This document shows positions 24,495-32,305 of a stretch of DNA of 64,000 bases, piece after piece. Within the stretch, counting starts at the first letter, position 1. Each line of letters starts with the position of its first letter. The position numbers and the translations under genes are program-made. The notes under the pieces were generated by a model. That model was not told the DNA's origin. It saw only the letters and a program-made list of their open reading frames with translations, and ran no database searches. Origin of the DNA: Deltaproteobacteria bacterium HGW-Deltaproteobacteria-15 (lineage in GTDB: Bacteria > Desulfobacterota > DSM-4660 > Desulfatiglandales > HGW-15); NCBI GenBank assembly GCA_002840535.1, contig PHBH01000013.1:1-64000 (forward strand), read 5' to 3'.

Positions 24495-25427
24495 TTAGAT
24501 GACGCCGTACTTGTAGATCCTGTCCGGGACCGGGTTCAGGTCTTTCTCATCGATCTCTGCAACGGCGCGAATCATGGAGCCGTCGCCCATGTACCAGCGG
24601 ATCGGGAAGGCCCACATCTTGAAGCGCTTGCCGACGACTTTCTCCAGGTCGCCACCGAGGTTCTCGATACCCACGATGCCGTTGCCCATCATGTACTTGT
24701 GGCACGGTTCCCAGGTGCCCCACTCGCCGGCTTTTTCGAGCTTCCCGTACTCCTTCATGTACTTGTCCATGCCGAAGGTCTGGATGAACACCTCTCGATC
24801 GAACCACGCGTAGGCTTCGATGCCGTACTGGTCGATGTATTCCTGGGTGATCGAACGGCCGGTCCTGCCCGGAAGGTTCATCTGGGTCGGGCCGTTCTTG
24901 CCCATGGCGGTGTGCAGAGGATGGTCCAGGGCCTGCATGTCCATGGCCACACATTTCGGCATGTACTTTTCGATCCACTGGCCTGCTTTGAGGCCCGTGC
25001 CCGGCGAATAGTGGTAGTAGTCCTTGCTGTCGTCATACAGCAGGTGGGTACCGGTGCGGATGCAGACCACCATGCCTTTGAGCTCCTTGGGCTTGATGTT
25101 CGCCCGCTTGCAGGCGTCGTCCAGGTGCTTGTCGGTGATCAGCTCCCAGGCCTTGCACTTGACGTCGAGGCAGATCGCGTCGCCGCAATAGGCATCGATC
25201 GGAAGCTCGTGCGTGTACCTGCAGCGCTTGCCATTGAAGTCACGTTCCATCACGTGGCGCGGCGAGTCGGCATGCGTGCCGGCATGCTGCACAACGGTGA
25301 CTTTCTGGCTGAGAACACCGGACTTGGCAAGGCCGTGCATGGTATCGATCACGGGCTTCTGGAAATACGGCCAGAGCGGGAGATCGGCGCCGAACGGATG
25401 ACTCAGGTCTACGAATACTTTTCCCAT
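24495..25427 (-). CDS. cyclase-family metal hydrolase; candidate dihydrophloroglucinol cyclohydrolase
   Basis: 310 residues of the kynurenine-formamidase-like cyclase family. The metal site is plain: QHAGTHADSPRH (HxGTHxDxPxH). DLSHPFGADLPLWP at the N-terminus and VVCIRTGTH are also typical. Family members hydrolyse cyclic or amide bonds using Mn or Zn. A cyclase-family enzyme (DPGCH) opens the dihydrophloroglucinol ring to 3-hydroxy-5-oxohexanoate in described anaerobic phloroglucinol pathways; the neighbours here supply every other step, so that role is the best guess. It is last in the minus-strand array, 186 bases after the dehydrogenase. GGAGGAATAG precedes the ATG. Confidence 0.85.
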   Translation of the reverse strand: MGKVFVDLSHPFGADLPLWPYFQKPVIDTMHGLAKSGVLSQKVTVVQHAGTHADSPRHVMERDFNGKRCRYTHELPIDAYCGDAICLDVKCKAWELITDKHLDDACKRANIKPKELKGMVVCIRTGTHLLYDDSKDYYHYSPGTGLKAGQWIEKYMPKCVAMDMQALDHPLHTAMGKNGPTQMNLPGRTGRSITQEYIDQYGIEAYAWFDREVFIQTFGMDKYMKEYGKLEKAGEWGTWEPCHKYMMGNGIVGIENLGGDLEKVVGKRFKMWAFPIRWYMGDGSMIRAVAEIDEKDLNPVPDRIYKYGVI

Positions 25428-25575
25428 CTATTCCTCCAAATGAATTAGGGGTTCTTCAAATGACGGGTACGCACCGTACCCGAATGGTCCTTCGTGTGGC
25501 AGTGCGGTGATAAAAACTTGCTTAAGTTAGGTATGAAAATAAACAATTCGGCCATAGTTGTGTCAGCGTTGAGAG

Positions 25576-25605
25576 GAAATCGCGAGCAGGAGCTCGCTCC
25601 TGCAG
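25576..25605. repeat. palindromic repeat, AATCGCGAGCAGGAGCTCGC type
   Basis: GCGAGC-AG-GAGCTCGC forms a compact hairpin. A second copy is at 46714-46740. It lies between the dehydrogenase and cyclase genes of the aromatic array. Confidence 0.65.
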
Positions 25606-25613
25606 AAAACGGG

Positions 25614-26561
25614 TCAAAACCTCTTATTCACATCCAGCAGATATTCCAGAAGACGCTTTCTGGACTCCTGCGCCTTCTCCGGCGGCCATTCCTGAAATCC
25701 CCTGCCGCTCTTGAATCCGAGCTCCCCCTGCTCCACTTTCCGCTTCAGCATCGGCGAGGGCGCCGGGGAACTCTCGAGATGCTGAAGGATGTAACTGTGA
25801 ATGGCGAGCGTGAGATCCGTGCCGACCATGTCGGCGTTCTCCAGAGGCCCCAATATGGGAAGCCTCAAACCGAACCCGAACCTGATGCACTCGTCCACGG
25901 TAGCCGCATCTGCAATCCCCCGCTCGACAATGGAGATCGCTTCCCGCCACAAGGCATGCTGGAGCCGGTTGCCCACGAAACCCGGAACGTCCTTGTTTAC
26001 CCGGACCGGGTGTTTCCCGATGGCCTTCATCAGATCGAGGGTTAGATCCATGGTACGATTCGATGTCTCATTCCCTCGAATGACCTCCACCAGCGGAATG
26101 AGATAGGGAGGATTCCAGAAATGAGTCCCCACAATCCTGGCCTTCCCCTTCGCTTTCGAAGCGATCTCCGTGATGCTGATCACCGAGGTATTGGTGGCAA
26201 GAACTGCATCGGGCTGGCAGAGCGCATCCAGATCCCGGAATATCTTTTGCTTGAGATCCAGGTTTTCCGAGACGGCCTCGACGACAAACTGAGCCTCCCT
26301 GGCCGCCTCCCCCAGGTCTGTCGTGGTTCTGACTCTCGAAAGGACACCGTCGATCTCTTGCGCTTTTCCGATCCCATGCTCTGCCATCAGGGACAGATTG
26401 GAGCGGATGCCGGCAAGTCCCTTCTTGAGAAGATCCTCATTGAGATCCATGAGGATGACTTCTTTCCCTTTCCCCGCAAAGATCTGCGCCAGGCCGTGGC
26501 CCATGAGCCCGGCGCCGATGATTGCAACCTTCCTGATTTGCCCGACGTGCTGTTCTGCCAT
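25614..26561 (-). CDS. 3-hydroxyacyl-CoA dehydrogenase-like; candidate 3-hydroxy-5-oxohexanoate dehydrogenase
   Basis: About 315 residues. The NAD-binding fold starts with VAIIGAGLMGHGLAQIF, and the catalytic His lies in GTHFWNPPYLIPLVEV with the paired Glu in EVIRG. The C-terminal helical domain has KDVPGFVGNRLQHAL. Length and motifs are those of 3-hydroxybutyryl-CoA dehydrogenases. In the phloroglucinol pathway an enzyme of this family oxidises the non-CoA substrate 3-hydroxy-5-oxohexanoate to 3,5-dioxohexanoate (triacetate); context favours that over fatty-acid oxidation. Start ATG 26561 is chosen for the GAGGAAGAT just upstream; it is 8 bases after the SDR stop. Confidence 0.88.
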   Translation of the reverse strand: MAEQHVGQIRKVAIIGAGLMGHGLAQIFAGKGKEVILMDLNEDLLKKGLAGIRSNLSLMAEHGIGKAQEIDGVLSRVRTTTDLGEAAREAQFVVEAVSENLDLKQKIFRDLDALCQPDAVLATNTSVISITEIASKAKGKARIVGTHFWNPPYLIPLVEVIRGNETSNRTMDLTLDLMKAIGKHPVRVNKDVPGFVGNRLQHALWREAISIVERGIADAATVDECIRFGFGLRLPILGPLENADMVGTDLTLAIHSYILQHLESSPAPSPMLKRKVEQGELGFKSGRGFQEWPPEKAQESRKRLLEYLLDVNKRF

Positions 26562-26569
26562 ATCTTCCT

Positions 26570-27364
26570 CTACCAGGCGGATGTCCCGCCGTCGATATAC
26601 ATGATATGTCCTGTGACCATGCTGCTCGCCGGTGTGCTCAGATAGAGGACCCCCCCAACCAGATCCTCCGGCTCGGCCGGACGCCCCAGGGGAATTCGCT
26701 GCATGAAAATCTTGTACATGTTCTCGTCTTTCAGAATGGGCTCTGTCAGCGGCGTCCAGAAGATGCACGGGGCGATGCAATTGACCCGGATTTTATACTT
26801 GGCCCATTCCGTGGCCAGTTGCTTGGTCATCAGGTGAACCGCGCCCTTGCTTGTGCCGTAGGCGGAGTATCCGGCCGGATGCCCCTGGAGACCCCTTATG
26901 GAACCCACGGTAACGATATTTCCGCCCTGACCTCTCTTGATCATGTCTTTCGCCGCCGCCTGGCAGCACAACAGGGTTCCATCCACATTGGCGGCCATGA
27001 CCTTCTTGAAATTTTCCAAGGGCATGTTCTCCGCTTCGGCCCGGAGTGCGATTCCATGGGCCGTCACCAGGATGTCGACCTTCCCGAATTCATCGATGGT
27101 CTGCTTCATCATGTTTTCGACGCTCTTGGGATCGGTGACGTCACAGGAGACGGGGAAAGCCTTTCTTCCCAGCTTTCTCACCTCCTCGGCGGTTTTCTCC
27201 AGGCTGGAAAGGGTGCGGGCCGTCGGAACAATATCCGCCCCGTAAAGCGCCAGGCCAAGGGAGATGGCCTTGCCAGCCCCTCCGGATCCGCCGGTAACCA
27301 CGGCAACCTTTCCTTTCAGGTCGAACATATTCTTCAGATCGTCCAACGTCATTTTTGCGCGCAT
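26570..27364 (-). CDS. SDR oxidoreductase; candidate phloroglucinol reductase
   Basis: 264 residues, classical short-chain dehydrogenase. The cofactor motif is TGGSGGAGKAISLG, followed by CDVTD, TAHG in the place of the usual NNAG, the catalytic Ser in VTVGSIRG, and YSAYGTSKGAV (YxxxK). The C-terminus ends in GHIMYIDGGTSAW. Phloroglucinol reductase, which uses NADPH to make dihydrophloroglucinol, is an SDR in described pathways. It sits between BKACE and the hydroxyacyl dehydrogenase with 8-80-base gaps. GGAGGTCGAT lies before ATG 27364. Confidence 0.88.
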   Translation of the reverse strand: MRAKMTLDDLKNMFDLKGKVAVVTGGSGGAGKAISLGLALYGADIVPTARTLSSLEKTAEEVRKLGRKAFPVSCDVTDPKSVENMMKQTIDEFGKVDILVTAHGIALRAEAENMPLENFKKVMAANVDGTLLCCQAAAKDMIKRGQGGNIVTVGSIRGLQGHPAGYSAYGTSKGAVHLMTKQLATEWAKYKIRVNCIAPCIFWTPLTEPILKDENMYKIFMQRIPLGRPAEPEDLVGGVLYLSTPASSMVTGHIMYIDGGTSAW

Positions 27365-27385
27365 ATCGACCTCCGTTTTGTGTCG

Positions 27386-28306
27386 TTAGAAATTCACTTT
27401 GTCCGGCCCTTTCAGACCGAGTATCTTTCTGGCCTCATCGGGCGTGGCGATGTCGAGCCCGAGCTCCCGCGCGATTCGGATGGCCTTTTCGACCTGTTCC
27501 GCGCTGCTTTTCGCCAGCTGCCCTTTATTCAAATAGAGATTGTCCTCCAGGCCCACCCTCATGTGGCCGCCCTGGAGCATGTTGACCACGCCCATGGGGA
27601 ACTGAAACCGTCCGGCGGCGCATACGGAGAGCTCGAAATCCCCGAGCACTCTCCTGGCCGTATTGGTCAGGAAGAGGAGATTGTCGATGCTCGCCGGGAT
27701 GCCGCCCAGGATGCCGAGCACAAACTGCAGGTAGATCGGCTTCTTGAGAAAACCCTCCTGAATGATCTGCGACAGGTTCGTCAGCTGCCCCACATCATAG
27801 ACTTCCAGCTCAGGCTTCGTCTCCACCTCGTTCATGGTCTTGCAAAAGACCTTCAGCGAGGTGAAGGTGTTCGCGAAGATGAATCCTTCCGTGGATTCCA
27901 GGAAGGATTTTTCCCAGTCGTGCTTGAATTCCTTCACCTTGTTGAGCACCGGGTACAGGGCGAAGTTGAACGACCCTGCATTGAAGGTGGCCATCTCCGG
28001 CTTCAACTCCCGGACCACGGCGATTCTCTGCTCCGGGGTCATGGTCGCCGTGCCGCCGGTGGTCGGACTTATGACCACGTTGGTCCTTGCCTTGATCCCA
28101 CTCAGGATCTCCCGGTAGATCTCGAGATCGGTGGTAGGCCTGCCGTCCTCGGGACTCCTGGCATGGACATGGACCACCGCAGCTCCCGCCTCTCCGCAGC
28201 GCACCGCTTCATCGATCAGCTGCCCTGGCGTGACGGGCAGATAAGGGGACATCGAAGGGACATGGATGTTCCCGGTCAAGGCAGCGGTGATAATGACTTT
28301 TCCCAT
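27386..28306 (-). CDS. beta-keto acid cleavage enzyme (BKACE, DUF849); candidate triacetate:acetyl-CoA lyase
   Basis: 306 residues. BKACE proteins are Zn TIM barrels that use acetyl-CoA to split a beta-keto acid into acetoacetate and an acyl-CoA. Visible marks are VIITAALTGNIHVPS at the start, the metal motif VVHVHARSPEDGRP, SPTTGG and GGHMRVGLEDN with the conserved RVGLED near the C-terminus. With 3,5-dioxohexanoate as substrate the products would be acetoacetate and acetoacetyl-CoA, exactly what the phloroglucinol pathway requires. Start ATG 28306 is chosen for AAAGGAAGAGAGACA upstream; a longer frame to 28396 would overlap the cupin gene. Confidence 0.9.
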   Translation of the reverse strand: MGKVIITAALTGNIHVPSMSPYLPVTPGQLIDEAVRCGEAGAAVVHVHARSPEDGRPTTDLEIYREILSGIKARTNVVISPTTGGTATMTPEQRIAVVRELKPEMATFNAGSFNFALYPVLNKVKEFKHDWEKSFLESTEGFIFANTFTSLKVFCKTMNEVETKPELEVYDVGQLTNLSQIIQEGFLKKPIYLQFVLGILGGIPASIDNLLFLTNTARRVLGDFELSVCAAGRFQFPMGVVNMLQGGHMRVGLEDNLYLNKGQLAKSSAEQVEKAIRIARELGLDIATPDEARKILGLKGPDKVNF

Positions 28307-28373
28307 TGTCTCTCTTCCTTTCTCAAGAGCGCTCATCCGGAGAGTTTCCTCTCCGGATGAGCATCTTGCCCCA

Positions 28374-28718
28374 TCAATCGGGGTAATTGATGACAACCAG
28401 CATACTGGCCGGTTTTCTCGTCTTGTTCATGACCTCCCGTCCCTCATTGGGGCCGAGGTAGAGGAGTTCCCACTTCCCGAGCACGAATTCCTCGGTCTTG
28501 CTCTTGACCGTGATCTCCCCGTCGAGCACGAAGTAGATCTTCTCCAGGGGGTTGTCCTCATACGCCCAGCTCGCACCGCCGCCGGGCAGGAAGTGGGAAA
28601 GACCCACCCAGAACTTCTTGGCCCCTGTCTCCTCTTTCCCGGAGAGCCTCATCGCCGTCATCGCAAAATGCCCGGGCGCATCGTAAGCCTTCACATCCTC
28701 AAGCCGCATCTTTTTCAT
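28374..28718 (-). CDS. small cupin-domain protein
   Basis: 114 residues forming one cupin beta-barrel (SWAYEDNPLEKIYFVLDGEI; TEEFVLGKWELLYLGPNEGR). The classic metal His residues of cupin motif 1 (HxH) are missing, with Glu and Tyr in their place, while the G-x5-P-x-G-like second motif is partly kept. Its place between the transhydroxylase and BKACE genes suggests a pathway role, perhaps an isomerase for the labile polyhydroxybenzene or diketone, or a ligand-binding helper. There is no direct evidence. Confidence 0.8.
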   Translation of the reverse strand: MKKMRLEDVKAYDAPGHFAMTAMRLSGKEETGAKKFWVGLSHFLPGGGASWAYEDNPLEKIYFVLDGEITVKSKTEEFVLGKWELLYLGPNEGREVMNKTRKPASMLVVINYPD

Positions 28719-28809
28719 TCTTGAGCCTCCTTCGGTCTCCCCCCTCCCACTTGCCCTTCCTTCAGAGGACAGGGCAAGGGAGATCGGGTGGGTGGTGGTG
28801 CATGCTGCA

Positions 28810-29646
28810 CTATAGAAAAATGGTTCCTACATTCACACTCGCTTTGAGCTCTTCAACGCTCACCTTTTTCGTCTTGTAGCCGGTATAGGATACCTCCAAC
28901 TCGTACGGACCGCTGTTCTCGTCCAGGCGGTCGAACTTGAAATCGCCATAGTTGTTGGTAACGGTCTTGTCGATAGCCTTGCCGGAGCTTCGCAGGGTCA
29001 CCTTTGCCCCGTCCGCGCACTCGTCCTTGTCCTGAAGCGCAACGTTGCCTGCGACGAAACACGTGGTGTAGCGGTAAAGATTCTTGTAATACACCCTGGG
29101 CTTGGTTTTCAACTCCGGCAGGTACGCTTCTAATTCTTCGGCCTTGATCCGCTTCTGGATCTCCGCATCCTCCGCATGAACCATCTCCAGGGCGCCTGTC
29201 GGGCAGGCCTGAACACAGCGGGGCTGTTTCCATCCCTCTTCCAGCAAATGCACGCAGAACGTGCATTTCTGAGGAACAGCCTTCTCGTCATTCCACCAGA
29301 TGGCGCCGTAAGGGCAAGCACCGACCAGGTCTTTTTGCCCTTTTGCCTTTTCCGGATCGATGATCACGATGCCGTCCTCTCTTTTGTAGATGGCGCCGTT
29401 CTTGGCAGCCTTCATACATTCCGGATTGTCGCAGTGCATGCAGGGCACCGGGAGATAGGCCACTTCGACCTTGGGATACTGGCCGTGCTCCCTTCGCATG
29501 ATGTTCATCCAGCGGTGCCCATGCCAGGGCTGCGCTTCGGAATAGGGCTTCCAGTCGTTCCCGATATGCTCGTCCTTGCAGGATATGAAACAATTATTGC
29601 AATCGTGGCACTTGGCTACGTCTATGATGAGATTCCACTTCTTCAT
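28810..29646 (-). CDS. athS: pyrogallol-phloroglucinol transhydroxylase small subunit (Fe-S) homologue
   Basis: 278 residues. The N-terminal 185 residues carry ferredoxin-type sites for three [4Fe-4S] clusters (CHDCNNCFISC; CMHCDNPEC; CPYG; CTFCVH; CVQACPTG). From about residue 195 a separate beta-rich domain follows (GAKVTLRSSGKAIDKTVTNN; GDFKFDRLDENSGPYELEVS), like a carboxypeptidase-regulatory or transthyretin fold. That C-terminal barrel is characteristic of the Pelobacter acidigallici transhydroxylase beta subunit and is absent from ordinary DmsB-type proteins. It pairs with the large subunit whose stop is 20 bases upstream. Cytoplasmic, no Tat signal. Confidence 0.92.
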   Translation of the reverse strand: MKKWNLIIDVAKCHDCNNCFISCKDEHIGNDWKPYSEAQPWHGHRWMNIMRREHGQYPKVEVAYLPVPCMHCDNPECMKAAKNGAIYKREDGIVIIDPEKAKGQKDLVGACPYGAIWWNDEKAVPQKCTFCVHLLEEGWKQPRCVQACPTGALEMVHAEDAEIQKRIKAEELEAYLPELKTKPRVYYKNLYRYTTCFVAGNVALQDKDECADGAKVTLRSSGKAIDKTVTNNYGDFKFDRLDENSGPYELEVSYTGYKTKKVSVEELKASVNVGTIFL

Positions 29647-29666
29647 GGGTTATTCACCTCCCCTCT

Positions 29667-32234
29667 CTAATACTTCTGGATCTGCACGAGGCAGCTGTTG
29701 GGCGCCATACCGGCCGAATTCTTGGTGATGTAGCGGCTGGGGGTAAGGATATTCACGCAGCCGCTCCGGTCCGGCGATTCCCCGGGTTTTCCGACCGGGT
29801 CGTAATCCGCGCAGGATTCATAGGAGTGGACGGTTCCCGGCGGCACCCGTTCGGTGACTTGAGCCGCAAGGATGACCGCCCCGCGGTCGTTGAACATCTT
29901 GACCAGGTCGTTGTTCCTGATCCCCCGGGCTTCTGCATCCTTGCTGTTGAGGCGGACGATCCAGTAGTAGTACCCGTCAATCAGCACCCGGTGGTCCTTC
30001 ACGTCGTTCATCCAGGCGTCCTTGGCATCACCCATGGTGTGGAAGCTGAACCTCGGGTGAGGGGAGATCAGCTGCAAGGGGTACTTGTTGTATAGTCTCG
30101 TGGTGTGGTGCCCCTCCCACGACTCGATGTACTTGGGGGTCAAAGGCCGTTCCTCGTCGTTCGGGTCGAACCGCTTGAGGCTCGAGGAGACGAACTCGAT
30201 CTTGCCCGAATTGGTCTGCAGGCCATACCCGAACTCCGCCTGGCACTCCGGGTGCGGTCCCCAGTCCGGCGTGTCCTTGGCGCGGCCTTCGGCAAACCAC
30301 CGCAGGGCCGGGGTGGACTTGTAGTCCTTTGGGAAGGGAACGACGTAATATCCCTTCCTGAAGAACTCATCCCAGCTGATATGCCTGGGCAGGTCCGTGG
30401 CCTGGTAGTACTTCTTCACCCAGTCCAGATCCGTCATGCCCCCGTTGGTGTAAGGACCCCAGAGCCCGAGTTTCTTGGAGAGCAGTGCGAAGATGTCGTA
30501 GTCGGACCTGGACTCGCCGAGCGGCTCGATGCACTTCTTCTGCAGGGTGATCACCCGGTGGTTTGTCTGGGTGTAGGAATCGGCGATATAGCCGGAGCAG
30601 TTCGCGAACTCGCTGATGTCCCACCGCTCGAAGTTGGTGCAGGCAGGGAGGATGATGTCCGCGAACTTGGCCTCGCCCTCGAACCAGATGGATTGGCTCA
30701 CCGCAAAGGGGAGACGCTCGGTCTGGTACATCTTCACGTACCGGTTCGTCTCGCACATGGTGCCGATGAACGACCCGCCGTAGCGCCACATCATCTGGAT
30801 CTCGGGATAGCCGTCCGCCGGGTATTTGTATTTGTGGAACTGGTTCTCGATCGCCGGCCCGCAGAAACCCTTTCCCCTCCACTCCAGGTGGCCGTCCAGG
30901 ATGCAATCCGGGATCTTCAACCTCGGGATGTGCTGCCCTGTGGGGGAGTTGATGTTTGACCGGGTGGGCTGTTCATTGGCGAACATCCGGTACACAAAGC
31001 GGAACCCGGCAGCCGAATTGTCCACGTCCCCGGAGATGCCGCCTTCTGCGTATCCCGGAAACATGAACTGCGTGTTGCACGGAGCTCCCTGGGTGGTCGA
31101 CCAGATGTTGCTGCCGGGTTTACCGAGACCCTGCATGGCCGCAAGGCTGATCATGAGCCTCGACCACTCATTCCCGCTCGCGGCGCGGCACGCTCCGCCC
31201 CAACCGCCAAGGCCTCCGGCGGCCAGCATGGTCTTCTTGGAGGCCCACTCCCTGGCAAGGGCTCTGATCTCCCTGGCCGGAATGGTGCTCTCCTGCTCCG
31301 CCCACTCGGGCGACTTGGGCAGGCCGTCGCTCTTGCCGAGGATATAGTTCTTGAACACGTCAAAGTCCTTCGTGTTCTTGGCGACGTACTCCTTGTCATA
31401 GAGGTCTTCCGTGATCCAGACGAACGCGATGGCGCAGGCCATGGCGTTGCCGCTCTCGGGTCTCGGTGCGAACCATTTGTCTGAGTACATGCCTGCGGTG
31501 TGGTTGAAGAAGGGATCGATGAAGACCATCTTGACCCCCAGGTCCTTCAGCCACTGCCGGCGCGGCGTGCTTTCGAAGCCGGCGTAGATCCCATGGGTGG
31601 TCTCCGGGTCCGAAGACCAGAAGACGATCATCTCCGTGTTCTTCAGCGCGTCTTCCAGCAGGTCGTACTGCTCGGGGATGCCGAGCCTTCCGCTGAAGCC
31701 CCAGGTGTGCATGCCGCCCCAGTGCCATCCTTCCCAGCTGTCCGGGTTGTGGTCCGCGTAGCAGAACCCCATGAGGTTCGCGAACCGGAAATAGGCGCTG
31801 TGCCGGTAACCGACGTTGCCCCAGAGGTGGTGGGAGCCGGCCGTGCTGAGTATTGCGCCTGCGCCGTATTCCCGTTTGATCCGCTTCACCTCGCTGGTCA
31901 CGATCTCCGCCGCCTCGTCCCAGCTGATCCGTTCGTAGCCCGAGATCCCTCTCTTCGTTTCATTCCGCTTCCCATTCGGGTCGAAATCCACCCGCTTCAT
32001 GGGATAGAGGTTCCTCTTCGGGGAGTACACCATCGACCGGTAGGAGAGGGTGTACGGCGCAGCCGTGGTCTTCCTCGGCGGTTTGAAGGTTTTGCCCCTC
32101 GCCTGGATCTCCCATGACTTGGCATCGGTATCATCCAGTTCCATGGGCGTGACGCGGATGATCCGGCCGTCCTGCACGTAGACAAAGAGCGGGCCGCCGG
32201 TCGTCCCGTTTGTGAGTTTTTCTATCTTTCCCAT
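29667..32234 (-). CDS. athL: pyrogallol-phloroglucinol transhydroxylase large subunit (Mo-bisMGD) homologue
   Basis: 855 residues, close to the 875 or so of the P. acidigallici enzyme and with long identical-looking stretches (SHHLWGNVGYRHS; HNPDSWEGWHWGGMH; LPACTNFERWDISEFANCSG). It lacks the N-terminal Fe-S cysteines, as that enzyme does. From memory, the Pelobacter active site uses His144, Asp174, the Mo ligand Ser175 and Tyr404; here His135, Asp165, Ser166 and Tyr395 (in FPGYAEGG) fall at a constant offset of 9. The enzyme turns pyrogallol into phloroglucinol with 1,2,3,5-tetrahydroxybenzene as cosubstrate, without net redox. Resorcinol hydroxylase is a related alternative, but the downstream genes fit phloroglucinol. 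First of the catabolic enzymes after the ABC importer genes. Confidence 0.95.
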   Translation of the reverse strand: MGKIEKLTNGTTGGPLFVYVQDGRIIRVTPMELDDTDAKSWEIQARGKTFKPPRKTTAAPYTLSYRSMVYSPKRNLYPMKRVDFDPNGKRNETKRGISGYERISWDEAAEIVTSEVKRIKREYGAGAILSTAGSHHLWGNVGYRHSAYFRFANLMGFCYADHNPDSWEGWHWGGMHTWGFSGRLGIPEQYDLLEDALKNTEMIVFWSSDPETTHGIYAGFESTPRRQWLKDLGVKMVFIDPFFNHTAGMYSDKWFAPRPESGNAMACAIAFVWITEDLYDKEYVAKNTKDFDVFKNYILGKSDGLPKSPEWAEQESTIPAREIRALAREWASKKTMLAAGGLGGWGGACRAASGNEWSRLMISLAAMQGLGKPGSNIWSTTQGAPCNTQFMFPGYAEGGISGDVDNSAAGFRFVYRMFANEQPTRSNINSPTGQHIPRLKIPDCILDGHLEWRGKGFCGPAIENQFHKYKYPADGYPEIQMMWRYGGSFIGTMCETNRYVKMYQTERLPFAVSQSIWFEGEAKFADIILPACTNFERWDISEFANCSGYIADSYTQTNHRVITLQKKCIEPLGESRSDYDIFALLSKKLGLWGPYTNGGMTDLDWVKKYYQATDLPRHISWDEFFRKGYYVVPFPKDYKSTPALRWFAEGRAKDTPDWGPHPECQAEFGYGLQTNSGKIEFVSSSLKRFDPNDEERPLTPKYIESWEGHHTTRLYNKYPLQLISPHPRFSFHTMGDAKDAWMNDVKDHRVLIDGYYYWIVRLNSKDAEARGIRNNDLVKMFNDRGAVILAAQVTERVPPGTVHSYESCADYDPVGKPGESPDRSGCVNILTPSRYITKNSAGMAPNSCLVQIQKY

Positions 32235-32305
32235 AGGACACTCCTCCTTAGTTAATCGTTACTGTAAGGTCTGATTGCCTGCACGTTATCCTTCTTCCTG
32301 CAACC

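Noticed and set aside
24495..25427. Cyclase-family protein as kynurenine formamidase
   Set aside because: No other tryptophan-catabolic gene nearby; the phloroglucinol context explains it better, though sequence alone cannot exclude it.
25614..28306. Lysine fermentation set (Kce-like BKACE plus dehydrogenase)
   Set aside because: BKACE members act in lysine fermentation, but no aminomutase or 3,5-diaminohexanoate dehydrogenase genes are present.
26606..28360. 584-residue open frame on the plus strand
   Set aside because: Antisense across both the SDR and BKACE genes, which have clear motifs and ribosome binding sites.
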